Origin: Dirofilaria immitis
Lineage: Eukaryota > Nematoda > Chromadorea > Rhabditida > Onchocercidae
Assembly: GCA_024305405.1 (NCBI GenBank)
Contig: JAKNDB010000011.1
Span: 1-37,137, forward strand
Reading direction: 5' to 3'
DNA length: 37,137 nt
In this document: in pieces, positions 1-10,600 of the stretch
How positions within the stretch are numbered: position 1 is the stretch's first letter
Layout: the number at the start of each line of letters is the position of its first letter
Program-made: the position numbers and the translations under genes
The notes under the pieces: generated by a model
The model's input: the letters and a program-made list of their open reading frames with translations, nothing else
Told to the model about the DNA's origin: nothing
The model's database searches: none

Positions 1-214
1 TATTTTGTTTCCGAAATATCTGAAATATTATAAAAATCTTATCACACGAAAATTAAGATCTTGCTGTGTGAAAAATTTTTCGGTAGGAAGAAATGTGTTG
101 TGAATTACAATAACGCATGAAAATTTATGTGATGAAATGAAATGAATATAATATGAAATTTAATTCAACTGCAACAAAAAATTTTCTTTGAATTTTCCTA
201 CCCATACTTTGCAA
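1..214. other. AT-rich flank, no gene seen
   Basis: There is no open frame, repeat or RNA structure I can support here. It lies downstream of the zinc-finger relic on the minus strand. The frame of that relic runs on to 215 with non-finger, hydrophobic residues that look like read-through. Confidence 0.5.
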
Positions 215-332
215 TCAATTAAATAGTAATAAATAAAAGATAAAAAGTAAAACGGAGCTCGCAGCCTTGAATATGAAATTATTTTCTCTATTGATATAGC
301 TGTATGCAGATATTATTTTTAGCATATTCTTT

Positions 333-717
333 ATGCAATGCAATCTTTCAACTGAATCTTTGTGCATGTTTTTATGTTTTAGCAAATTGTCATTTCGATT
401 GAACTCCGCTTGCACCGCAATTGAATGCTCTATCGTCTGCATGTATTTGATATTGTCTTTTGAGATTGTAGCTATAACTAAATCCTTTGTCGCATGCATA
501 GCACTTGTATGGTTTCTCGCCTGTATGCATCGATGTATTTTCAGATTGTCCCTTTCAGTGAATCCTTTACTGCATATATCACACTCGAATGGTTTCTGGC
601 CCGTATGTATTCGTCGATGTCTTTTCAGAATGCTGATTTTATTAAATTCTTTACTGCATGCATTGCGCTTTAACATTTTTCGACTTGCATTTGTCCTGTT
701 AGCTGGTACTTACGATA
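333..717 (-). pseudogene. Decayed C2H2 zinc-finger array (about four fingers)
   Basis: On the minus strand the frame from 676 down to 215 contains the finger core CSKEFNKISILKRH, an RRIHTGQKP linker, and then a good finger beginning FECDICSKGFTERDNLKIH. Upstream of the apparent Met the same frame still resembles a finger linker, but the first Cys of that finger is Arg (CGC in place of TGC) and the HTGEKP linker is eroded. After LKIH the frame breaks. One base over, the canonical HTGEKPYKCYACDKGF reappears at about 470-520, with roughly four bases missing between the two His codons. The third finger keeps only one clear Cys pair, and the fourth is out of frame again before FNRNDNLLKHKNMH. Intact C2H2 fingers bind DNA in nuclear transcription factors. 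This copy has lost Cys and His ligands and has two frame breaks, so it is probably a relic. A fragment of a live gene with other exons outside the window is less likely. Confidence 0.7.
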
Positions 718-735
718 ATAATTAATAGTATTCGT

Positions 736-792
736 CTAATTCAATTGATTATTTACTCCTGCCTGACATGATGAATTGTTTCTACTTGAGAT
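736..792 (-). CDS. Candidate terminal exon of a membrane protein
   Basis: The minus strand has a good acceptor (aaacattttcag) just above 792. It is followed by 18 codons reading ISSRNNSSCQAGVNNQLN and a TAG stop at 738-736. Entry phase is 0, which matches the phase-0 exit of the exon at 1182-1292. The content is a short polar tail, as expected after a final membrane helix. The zinc-finger relic starts only about 20-60 bases further on, so the two lie almost back to back on the same strand. The splice site and the phase match are what I see; membership of one gene is inference. Confidence 0.4.
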   Translation of the reverse strand: MSSRNNSSCQAGVNNQLN

Positions 793-1181
793 CTGAAAAT
801 GTTTCATTTTTATATTTAAGTGTATTTAATGTTTTTTTAATATATTTTTGATTATTTTCCTGAAGTTTTTGAGCAGTCTCAATCAATGCAACTTAATTCT
901 TCTAATATCACTATATGCTTCTTAATCATTGTTATCCTTTTTGAAGAATTATAATAAAATTCAAAATAATATATGATGCGTATAGAAAAAAGATGTCAAC
1001 AAATTGATGCCTTCGACATTATTCAGGAAACCAAACTATTTTCAACGCTGCAAATTGATATTTAAACGCAACATACTGATTCATTCGAAACTAATGAGAA
1101 AAACTGATAAAATAAGAGTACAAAACGGAAAATTTACAAATATTTAATTTTCATAGTTAAAGCAATATTTTATTCACTTAC

Positions 1182-1292
1182 TGTTAGTCGCAGAACGCAT
1201 GATAGAAGCGTAACTGCTAAAGGTACTGAGACAGCAGCATACATGTTTGCAAGCAATTTCCACTGACACACAGCAATGGTTGAATATGAAAT
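1182..1292 (-). CDS. Exon encoding a probable transmembrane helix
   Basis: The minus strand shows a strong acceptor (tttacctcag) and a consensus donor (ACA followed by gtaagt) around exactly 37 codons with no stop. The peptide begins ISYSTIAVCQWKLLANMYA and continues AVSVPLAVTLLSCVLRLT, a hydrophobic stretch of about 20 residues followed by Arg, as at the end of a membrane segment. Both ends are phase 0. The base composition is less AT-rich than the surroundings. I do not recognise the family; a multi-span receptor or transporter is possible. The exon is too short to appear as a long open frame. Joined to 736-792 it would form the C-terminus of the protein. Confidence 0.5.
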
Positions 1293-2104
1293 CTGAGGTA
1301 AAATTCTGGAAAAATTTTGGAAAAATATTTTCAAAAAGCATATAAATCAATGGAGAACAAATTGTAATAAATAGTACTGTACTGATTAGAGAATCATTTT
1401 GAGAATGATTTAAGTATTGCTGTAATTACGCGACCTGTGATCAAATAAATCGCAGTGCTTTTAATCCTTTGCATAATTATGCAAGCTTTTTGTATAAATA
1501 TTTTGATTAAAAACTATTCACAGGAAAAAAGTGAATTTGAAAAGCTTGGTAATCTGAGTACTCTAAATATCTTGTGGAATAATAACAAATTTTTCATGGT
1601 CTCATCGAAAATTATAGGTTTATGCAAATTTATGCAAATAAAAGTCATGACTGTTTCTGTAATTTCGATATAACTAGCAACAGAATAACATATTGCTATT
1701 TAATTCTTTTCTATCTAAAAATCACTTAGCAAAAATTTTATTAATCAAATTTCCACCAAATTTTGATATATTATTCATTATTGCAGTTTTTGTAATTTGG
1801 GAAACAACTAATTTCATAAAGATTTAATAATGCAAAACATGGAGTAACATAAACGATAGCGCAAGAAATAATTTGCTTATACATTTATAATCATATCATT
1901 TTAACACAAATTCAAAGATTCATTAATTACTATTCATCATTTCATTAGTATGTAATTTAAATTTTATGAAGCATATCAATCTAAAAACCAGAATATCGAA
2001 AACATATTTATCATTAGTATTTTTTTAAATATTAGATTTTTTTACAACGAGAATTTTGTCTAACACTGTGAGAGTGCAGTTTGGACGAATGCCAATGGGA
2101 TTAC

Positions 2105-2164
2105 AGTAATCAATAAATGACTTATATTTCTGCCACTATTGACTGTTTGACCATGCATCCATTT
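2105..2164 (-). CDS. Possible 60-nt exon of the same minus-strand gene
   Basis: The minus strand reads 20 codons (KWMHGQTVNSGRNISHLLIT) between a weak acceptor (actcatag) and a donor (gtaatc), phase 0 at both ends. It would join in frame to the exon at 1182-1292. The same frame also runs on through the donor into hydrophobic residues and a TAG, so a terminal exon is an alternative. The intron to the next exon would be 812 bases. Support is the phase match and the local rise in G+C only. Confidence 0.25.
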
Positions 2165-2244
2165 CTATGAGTATTTATTATACCAAAATTTTTTTCCTAA
2201 TAAACAAACATAAATTACCTTCTTCATTAGTTACTAAAGCGCTT

Positions 2245-2366
2245 TATGTAATTCCAACCGTAAGGCTAACAATTTTGATACGTTTTGAGATAACTTCCAT
2301 TATTAAAGCATTGAAATCGATATCCTGACGAATTTGCGTTATAATTATTTTGTAGTAAAAATATTT
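2245..2366 (-). CDS. Possible further exon or terminal exon, minus strand
   Basis: After an acceptor-like aactag, the minus strand stays open for 40 codons to a TAA near 2245. The most protein-like part reads QIRQDIDFNALIMEVISKRI followed by KIVSLTVGIT. A donor inside it (gttagc, after residue ATT) would leave phase 0 and could join the exon at 2105-2164 across an intron of about 100 bases. No consensus donor is present. I do not recognise a family. Chance openness cannot be excluded. Confidence 0.2.
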
Positions 2367-2399
2367 CTAGTTTTTTATATTTTAACTATAGATAACAGA

Positions 2400-5300
2400 T
2401 ATTTACTGTTATATCCTGTGTCGCGATTATCATCAATAAAATTTATAATAATCCATATCATTACGCGTTCTAAAACTCTATTCATAGGTTTTTCTCCTTC
2501 ATAAGGAGATCTACTGATCACAAATGTAATAAGCAATCATGATTTAATTTATATTCTATTATATAAAAATAAGCGGTAGGATTTTCGATATCTCTATATT
2601 TCATTTCTAATTCATTTATAATAACAAAGAGTTATTACGTTGCTCATTAATGTTTAAAGAAAAATGAAAGACAAAGAAATTGAACATTTCATTTTTAATT
2701 TTAAATTTTTAAAAATGACAATGAACTACAGAAAAAAGTTTTTTAATTTAATTTCTAAAAATTCTCTTTATTGGTAAGGACTACTGAGATAATATTGATT
2801 TTTTTCTGCTTGGTACATCTGGCAGAAATAAATGGAAAAAAGAAACACTGAATGTTCAAGGTGATTTAATGTAGTAATCTTTTGGTCTTGTTTTTTTTCT
2901 CTCTTTAAATTCGATTTAAATTCTATTTAATATGATTTATTTTGATTAAAAGCTAATGATTTCTTTATTTCTTCAAGCAGTCAAATTTACTTGTCCTGCA
3001 AGAAATGTTTTCATCATTGGAGGAGAGAGTAATAAAGGAAATTTTATTTGCATCAATCTATTTGTTCTGCCTGATTCAAAAATTTCAAGCGTTTCTGAAT
3101 AGCAAATAATTATAAATTATTTTTCATTCTCCAAAGGAATTTAACTGCTGATGATTAAAAATGATAGATTCACCCGTCAAATTCTGTGAAGAATTTCATG
3201 AGCCATTTAAAATTCTGAAGATCAAAGAATTGTCTTATTACGAAACGATCCATTATATTCAAGCATTTGATTCTTGCGTAAGTTGTTTATAAATTTATTC
3301 GAGATGCAAAACTTCATGAGTGGTTTGCTTTTTAAGTAATCAAAATTTAATTTCGAGAAATTAATAAATAAGGATAGCAAATAATAATTAAAAGGAGAGG
3401 TGAAATGTGTAATCATAAAAATATTTCATATTAAAATAAATAGGAAGCTGCTTTTACAATCTTTATCTTTTAACAAACTATTTGTTTCACTCAGCTATAT
3501 ATTAATACAGTAGAAATAACTAATTTAAAATTTCCTCATACTGTTTTTTGATGTTAATTTAAGATTTCTTCTTTATATCTCTTGTTGTAGGTTGTTTTTA
3601 CTTTCGCAAAAAATACTAATTTTTAATATGGTATTTATGAATAATAGTATTAAAACTATGTCTAAGACTTTCGAGCTTCGAATATTGAAATAATTCAATG
3701 TTAGATTCTCTAGAGTAATTTTAGAGATGATATATAACGTGATCTATCATATTTGTAAAGCTGATCCAGGCATTTAATGGTGAATGAATAATTTGTTATT
3801 GATTTAAAACTTTTTGCATGCCAACATGTCAAATATTGCATGTCATAGTATATGCAAATGATTGCAAACTTTTAAACTGGCTTTCGCAATTTTGAGGTAA
3901 TGCAGTGATAGTTAAATTGATAAATGATGGCTGGGAAATATTACCATAGCTAGCTCACTTTATGTGAAATGAAAATATATTTAATATTCGCAAGAAATAA
4001 TATCACAATAACAAACTCAAGAAGTAAATTTATTTTATGTGAAGACTGAATATGTAATAAATATTCAAATACGAAATAATCTTGTAAACAAAAAAGAAAA
4101 AAAGCAAGAGTAACAGGTGGAAAAAAATTTTTCATTTAACAAATTGTTCAATTGTTCGAAATAAAATCTCACAATTCTTAAACATTATTAAATGATGATA
4201 GAATTAAATTTATTCAGCTAATTTATTATAATTTTTATAAAAGTAATTTGAATCTCTTATATCAGGTAAGTGCATATCATAACTAAATTTCCTTTAAAAT
4301 CATTTATTTATATTTGCAATAAATATAATTTTACAACTTTTACAGATACATATTATAACTTCTATTTATTAAATTCTATTTTTCCATTCATCTTACTTTT
4401 CCTCTAGAAATTTAATCAATTATATTGTTAATGATTAAATGATGATGCAATTATATTCATTTATAGCATTATTTGATGAATAATTAAAGTGTCTTAAATA
4501 TTAGGAAGTATCGTCTTATTTGAAATGTATCGCATAACATTTGTTCATTTCCAAATGTTCCAATGATGGATTGTATTTTTATACCAGTATTATTATCAAA
4601 CTGTGTTAAATTCTGAAATTTCTAATCCCATTGAGAATAGAAATAAGAAACTGGAGATATAAAGAAAAGGATAAATTATATTATATAATAAATTAGAATA
4701 AGTCTTGTTGATCGATGATAGGGAATATAAGCTTATCATCTTTACATTCATTCATTATATTCTTCAATAATTTCAATTTTGAAATCTAATCAAACACATT
4801 TATTCAGTTTAATCAAAATTTTTGAAATTGAATTTATAGCTAAATTGAAAAAGACAGATTTTTTTGTTCACAGATAAAAAGTTAAGAAATTATTGCTTAA
4901 AATTCGCGAGCAAATCATTTTCATCATTGTTATCATTAATCGCTACACAAATGAAACGATCTTTTGGGAATTCGTCGTTTAATGAAAAACGAACAGATCG
5001 TATTTAATTAAAAACTTCCAAGGAATAAAAAAAGTTCGATTTGTTAGCCAACATAATTACTAATACATTTTTACGAAAAAAATTAATTTTTTGAGCACTA
5101 AAACGAAATATTTCCGAATATAATAACAAGTGTAAAAACTATTAAATTATTTTTGGTTGGAAACAATTATGATATTAGCTAATTATTACTTTTATTAATA
5201 CAATAATAGATCAAATAAAGATAACGTTTTGGATATGTGATATGTGTAGTCTTGTATGGTTGCAATTTTCACTAATATAACAGCAATAATGTTACCATCA

Positions 5301-7203
5301 TTACTAATTTTATTATTCATTGTTATCACATTATATCATTATTAATCTTAACTTTTTTGTTATATTATGATTATTAAAAATTATGGTTATTTTTATTTAA
5401 TTATAATCATATGTATATTTTTGAAAAGCATTCATTAAAAAAGTTTGAAAAAGTAGCAAATAAGTTAAGTTTAACATTGCACAATTTAAAAACTTTCATC
5501 AAAATACTACACGAAATATGTTTACGATAATTATTATGAAAAAAAATATTTTAAATTTCATTTAACAAATAATAAGAATAAATACTACTATCCAAATATT
5601 AATAAAAATAAATTACGATAAATAAATAATCATTGGCGATATTTAAAATATTACACGAATAGAGTAATTATTTAAACATATTTCATAATAAAAGATTGAG
5701 AAAAATATAATGATTATATAGACATAATCGTTATTCCATGCAAATGAATGATGATAAAATGAAATTTATACACTAAATTAGATTAATAATCAGATAAGCA
5801 ATAACTGATGGCGATATTGATTTAAATATTATAATAAATTAATATTTAAATATATTTTATAAGTATATGAAAATCAATGCAATGCACATTCAAATAAATA
5901 TTGAATTTTCATTATTATGAGCAAGCATAATTATTCATGATTATAGAGTATGAATAAAGAAGGAAATTGTTGAATAAATCAAACTGAACCAATCGGATGT
6001 ATTTCAATATAATTCAATTGATTTGAACAGGAAATGATCGGCGCATTAGACTATACGATAATTGAATAATTTAAAAAAAAGTTCAATCCTTCAAGCCTAT
6101 AATATTTTATTGAAAATTGCAAATATCCATTCGCTATTATATTTAGTAAGAAAAAAAATTTTTTTAATTTATTTCTTTCAAAATCAAATGAATTTAATTA
6201 ACAAAAAAATGTAATCAAAACGATTTTAAAATTATATATTATTTGAAATTATTTTAACACTCTTTCTTTATCATTAATTAATACTAGAAATTTATCAATA
6301 ATATTAAATCTTTTTCTGAAATTTTTTAATATGATATATTTGTTAATCAATAATAAGCATTAGAAATTTATTATTTATGTATATTTAAAGAATTATTAAG
6401 AATAATGAGTAATTATTTTTTTGTTTTTAATTTATTTCAGTCATTTATTACTAATACTTTTTTATGCAATTATTGAATGTTACGAAATTCGTTATGCCAT
6501 ATATTTAAGTAATTATTAAAAGTATTAAATAATTCTTTTTTTAATTTATATTTTTCAATTATTTATTATTAATGAATATTACAAATTTTTATGTCATTTT
6601 AAATAAGCTCATTAATATAAATAATAACTATTAAATTCGTTTAATGTTTTATATTGAAATGCTTTCTTTGCTAGAAAGCCTGAAATATTGGAAACAGATT
6701 TTGCTTAATAATTTTAAGACTTTTTCCAGAAACAAATAAACAAATTAATGGAGCAAGTATAGCATTTTAGATTGTGAAAAATCAATAATATCCGATGGCA
6801 GAAAAGGGAGGAAATGTTGGTAATAGTAGCGTTTAGAAGTATTATATTTTAGAGATAGAAAGAAGATAAGGAAGAAAGACTAAACTCTTTTTGCTAATAC
6901 TTGGCCTAGACTCTTTTTTTCTTAATCCAAGCTATATTTTATTTTCCTTGTAGAATATAATTATTTCCATATTCCTTCTATTTTTCATTCTCATTTTTAT
7001 CATTTTGTACAATTTATGAAAAAATAATCTGTCATATTTGAAAAAAAGTTGACAGAAAAAATAATTATTTTAATTGTTTAATAAAATACAAAAAGCTTTC
7101 AATAATTTCGAATTATAATTCGAATATATACTTGAAAGTCTTTTTTACCTTTAGCCAAAAATAATTTGATAAAATATGAATCATTTTTAAAGATATTGGT
7201 ATT
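2400..7203. other. Long AT-rich stretch without a supported gene
   Basis: This holds poly-A/poly-T runs, short AT repeats and many ATTATT/AATAAT words. The open frames of 60-64 codons here (for example at 3222-3416 and 3950-4135, minus) are Phe/Ile/Lys/Asn-rich, have no splice context and look random. Part may be upstream sequence of the gene that starts at 7204. Confidence 0.5.
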
Positions 7204-7264
7204 ATGTTGTCAGCAAATGGACATTACCACCTGCTGTTTCTAACGATCTGCTTTATGACATCTG
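7204..7264 (+). CDS. Secreted Cys-containing protein, exon 1 (signal peptide)
   Basis: ATG at 7204 opens 20 codons ending in HLLFLTICFMTS, a short polar N-terminus followed by a hydrophobic core, which is the shape of a secretion signal peptide. The exon is taken to end after TCTG, before gtggat, leaving phase 1. This donor is weak, but it is the only one I found that joins exon 2 (7671) in frame, and it makes all six exons agree. The single G plus AT of exon 2 gives Asp. The three frames stay fairly open to about 7480, and a longer exon 1 reading into the His/Gln-rich frame (7265-7492) is an alternative. That one would need a frameshift. Confidence 0.5.
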
Positions 7265-7670
7265 GTGGATATTTTGTGTCCTCGATCAGCGATCATCATC
7301 ATCTATTGTCAATGCATCCAACGTTTATACCCGTGGCATCACGATTACATTTCCTACCACATTAACATATATCATCACGCGAATAAATATCTTTCACAAC
7401 AGCAGCATTCATCATTTATTCACCATAAAACTCATCATCCTATCACTGCTCCAACTATTATGGTCGTAAAAAAGTCGAGATGTTATTTTTAAAATTAAGA
7501 TTCACTTCTGATTTATCCCTTCTTTCATGCATAAATTTTCAATCCCTGTGATAGCGTACAGATTCGAAAATGAAAATCTAATTTATATTTTAAATATTTT
7601 AAATTTGGGAAAAATTGCATAATATTACCAAAATTTGCAAATATTGATGAAATTTGCTAATTGTTTTTAG

Positions 7671-7774
7671 ATTGGAGGAAGGCATTGAAAAAGAAGCGGA
7701 AACGATTACGTCAGTTAAGTGAAAAAGTTCGTGAATTGAGTGATCATTTAAAAGTAAACGGACATTTTCAAACG
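7671..7774 (+). CDS. Secreted Cys-containing protein, exon 2 (basic helix)
   Basis: The acceptor ttgtttttag is followed by two bases completing a codon, then 34 codons up to ACG and the donor gtaaat. The peptide starts WRKALKKKRKRLRQLSEKV and continues RELSDHLKVNGHFQT. It is very basic, with Leu/Val spaced like an amphipathic or coiled-coil helix. Entry phase is 1 and exit phase 0. Two internal phase-1 donors (gtgaaa after CAGTTAA, gtgatc after GAATTGA) could instead splice to the exon at 8704. The local base composition is clearly richer in G+C than the flanking introns. Confidence 0.6.
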
Positions 7775-8703
7775 GTAAATTTGGCATTTCCATAAATTTT
7801 CCTAGAAGCCATTTATGATGCCTTTCTCCATTTAAGTTTATTAACATTCTGATAAGATTTCCAAATGACTTATCATTCTCGACTATCTGTAAATGATAAA
7901 TATGTCAGTTTGCTCATTTCATTAATAATTCAAATTCAAACAAAATAAAAGGATGCTTATGAAATTTGCATATTTCTTTGTTTTTGTTTTTCTTGCAAAT
8001 GGAATATTTAATAAAAAGATTTCTTTTTTGAAACTGTCGATTATTTATGTTTATTCTGAGCTAAAGAATTTAATTAGTATTTTTTCCAAAATTTAAGTTG
8101 CAAATTATGAAAAGATTTCAAAGAAAATGCGAAATATTTTAAATAAAATTTTTCAATTCACCTAAATTAGATTCTTTGAATAGAATAAATGCAACAAATT
8201 GACGAATTTAAATGATTGAAAAAAATTCTAAAAAATTTTATTAAAACTGATATATTTGTTAAATTTACATCACACAATAGTAACTTTTTCCTCTTTCTTC
8301 CTTTCTCTTACTCTGATCAAATTTTTAATTCTACTAATTAATTAATTTATTGCAACTTTCAATTATCATTGCAACTTATTGTTATATTATTTAACGAATT
8401 TTATTGAAAAATTTCGTTTAATGAAATTCATTTTAAAATGTCTTTTTTCTAAAAAAAAAAATCTGTTCATTTCATAAAAATAATTCCTAAGACAAACTTT
8501 AGAATAATATAAAAAGTTAATAGCATTGAAAATAAACAATGAGTGATGAATGTTTTCTTTTTCACTGATATGACATGACGATATGATATGATAATACGTG
8601 TATATTATTTTGTGCCATACAAATATTGTACAACTTCGAATATTTATTATATCATCAAAATAGAATGAATGATATAATACATGTACTTTTTTAAATATTT
8701 CAG

Positions 8704-8864
8704 ATGATACGAGTAGAAGTAATTTATTGGAGAAACATAAAATGAAAGAAACGCATATACGATGGCGGAAACAAATAACAACACGAATAAAAGCAATTAT
8801 GAAATGCTTGAAAAGATTGGAAAATCAAGTGAAAATAGAGCGAAATTTTGCTAAAGTCTTCTAA
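8704..8864 (+). CDS. Possible alternative terminal exon with a related WRK helix
   Basis: The acceptor aaatatttcag is followed by AT and then 52 codons and a TAA. It enters in the same phase as exon 2, so exon 1 could join it directly to give Asp and then DTSRSNLLEKHKMKETHIR, WRKQITTRIKAIMKCL and a tail ending in NFAKVF. That would be a 73-residue product. Its WRK, the following basic amphipathic run and a late Lys-Val/Ile echo exon 2, suggesting exon duplication. It does not fit between exon 2 (exit phase 0) and exon 3, because of phase and its own stop. An ATTAAA poly(A)-like hexamer follows at 8895-8900. Confidence 0.4.
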
Positions 8865-9256
8865 AAATTACTTTCACTTCTTCTTGTTCTTTTTATTAAA
8901 CGTTCAAACTTTGTAATATTTTGAATTGTATTGCAAAATTTATTATTAAAAAGAAATATTTATTTATTGCTATAATTATTATTTCAAATTTTTCTAATTA
9001 ACGAAAATAATAAAAATGAATTTGAATATTTTTAGTTTATTAAAAATTAAATTTTATAATGACAGAACTTCTTTAACTAATAATAATGAAATATTTGAAA
9101 AATAAAATAATTTTTTTTCCTTCGCTCTAATTTCTCTCCTTGAAATTCAAATAACAGTTAATTCGTTTAATCAATTTTATCTCATAAAAAACATTACTTT
9201 TTTCATAAAGTTAACAAAGGAATTAAATTATAAAATGATCAATAAGATATATTTAG

Positions 9257-9361
9257 GAGACGAAAAAACTGGCTAAACGCTTACCTATGCTACCGTTAAA
9301 TTTTCATACCGTACAATCATCACCTCATACATTATTAATTACGAAGAATAAAAATTTCAAG
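9257..9361 (+). CDS. Secreted Cys-containing protein, exon 3
   Basis: The exon lies between acceptor atatatttag and donor gtaact: exactly 35 codons, phase 0 at both ends. It begins ETKKLAKRLPMLPLNFHTVQ, continues SSPHTLLITK and ends KNKNFK. It has no Cys. The Lys-Arg after residue 6 and the Lys-rich end are potential proprotein cleavage sites, which would fit a secreted precursor; this is inference. The other two frames have early stops. Confidence 0.6.
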
Positions 9362-9649
9362 GTAACTGTTATGTATAATTTGCATCATTTTCCTTTTCTC
9401 ATTCAAATATTTTTCATCGATCGAAAGAAATCATTACTTTTAGATAGCTACTAAATAAAGGTAATGAAAATTGATAAAAGAATATAATATAAATGAATAT
9501 ATATATGCATATCGATTTAATTTTTATTATTCGATTGATTGTGCTTGTAAATTAAATTAAAGTATTTTGATTTTCAGATTATTAAACTATTCCGTTTAAT
9601 TTGATTCATTTAAGTAAGAAATAGAAGTTTTTAGTTTGTATTATTATAG

Positions 9650-9734
9650 ATCAAGCGACTTCATTCATCCATAAATCAATCAAAAAATGGTGAATCTGGT
9701 GGGATTTGTCTTGGTCATAATGATTGCAAACCAG
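9650..9734 (+). CDS. Secreted Cys-containing protein, exon 4
   Basis: The acceptor ttattatag is followed by 28 codons plus one base, then donor gtaaat after CCAG. The peptide runs IKRLHSSINQSKNGESGG and then ICLGHNDCKP, with Gly completed from exon 5. It carries the first two Cys (spacing five) of the cysteine cluster. Entry phase is 0 and exit phase 1. The sequence around the Cys pair is the most domain-like part of the gene. Confidence 0.65.
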
Positions 9735-10118
9735 GTAAATATTTGAAAATAATTGTGGAATAAAATTGATTGTAATTTGTTGAAAATTAGTTTGAATAAA
9801 TTCTATCTATGGGTTATGGATGAGATATTTGTAGCTTAATTCAATTTGTAGTTTATATTTTTCAACTTTTGCAAATTTATATATTTTTACTAGCTAAAAA
9901 TATTATCAAAAATGTTACTAGAATTATTGATTTCAATTTATCTATATTTGGTATTTCTGTTTTAAATTTTTCTTCTTTTCTTTTTTCTTACCAAACGAAT
10001 TATTCGTTGAAATTAAAATTTTTTTATAGGATTATGTTGTCATCATATTTCCTCAATGGATGCAAATTCATCGATAATATCAACAACTAATACATGTTAT
10101 CAATACATGTTAAAAAAG

Positions 10119-10225
10119 GTGAATTATGCCAAGATTCATGCCAATGTGAAGCTCGATTACATTGTTTTCGAAGTTCAAGTCAATTGAAAACAGGCAGATC
10201 AATTAAAAAATTAAAACGCAGCATG
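10119..10225 (+). CDS. Secreted Cys-containing protein, exon 5 (Cys cluster)
   Basis: Two bases complete the Gly split with exon 4, then 35 codons follow to ATG and donor gtatga. The peptide starts ELCQDSCQCEARLHCFRSSS and continues QLKTGRSIKKLKRSM. Combined with exon 4 the cysteine spacing is C-x5-C-x5-C-x3-C-x-C-x5-C, loosely like EB-type or other small extracellular disulphide modules, but I cannot assign it to a family. The acceptor (ttaaaaaag) lacks a pyrimidine tract. It is accepted because the phase and the continuous Cys pattern agree. Exit phase is 0. Confidence 0.65.
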
Positions 10226-10526
10226 GTATGAGTTTTTATTCTCCTATTATTTGGACAAATAACTTCATCTTTGACTTCTATCTAATGCTTTTAGCAAACT
10301 AAAGTGTCAAATAGTTTTACGTGATATAAAAATTAAATTCATTCTGCTATTTCTTACCTCTATAACCTTTTTAGATTAATCATACACAGAGATAGCAATT
10401 TCAATTTCAGATTAATATCTTATAAAAAAAAAAAGGCCTGAACAAATTTTTTTCATGAAGTGTTCATCATTAAAATGATTTATTTAAATGATAGACGAAT
10501 AAGTAAGTTATAAAAATTTAAATAAT

Positions 10527-10565
10527 AACTGTTAGATTAATCATGCAATGATTAATCTAACAGTT
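10527..10565. repeat. Perfect 18-bp inverted repeat with 3-nt loop
   Basis: The arm AACTGTTAGATTAATCAT (10527-10544), loop GCA, and an exact reverse complement at 10548-10565. Pairing continues loosely outward through AT-rich bases. It lies in the last intron of the secreted-protein gene, 36 bases before exon 6. It could be a small foldback element, an RNA hairpin that affects use of the exon 6 acceptor, or a cruciform-prone palindrome. Confidence 0.85.
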
Positions 10566-10600
10566 TATTTATTTATCTTGTTAATTACTTTCAATATCAG

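Noticed and set aside
333..725. 130-codon plus-strand frame opposite the zinc-finger relic.
   Set aside because: It is the antisense shadow of the zinc-finger sequence on the minus strand.
7265..7492. 75-codon His/Gln-rich open frame overlapping the signal-peptide exon.
   Set aside because: It starts at GTG, its four-Ile run comes from a CAT repeat, and it has no phase-compatible donor to exon 2. It is kept only as an alternative reading in the exon 1 entry.
7599..7847. 82-codon minus-strand frame.
   Set aside because: It is the antisense shadow of exon 2 of the secreted-protein gene, extended into introns.
8762..8857. A frame starting MAETNNNTNKSNYEMLEKIGKS looks like the beginning of a protein kinase domain.
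   Set aside because: It stops 10 residues later with no donor in phase. It overlaps the better-supported exon at 8704-8864 in another frame, and the resemblance is only about eight residues.
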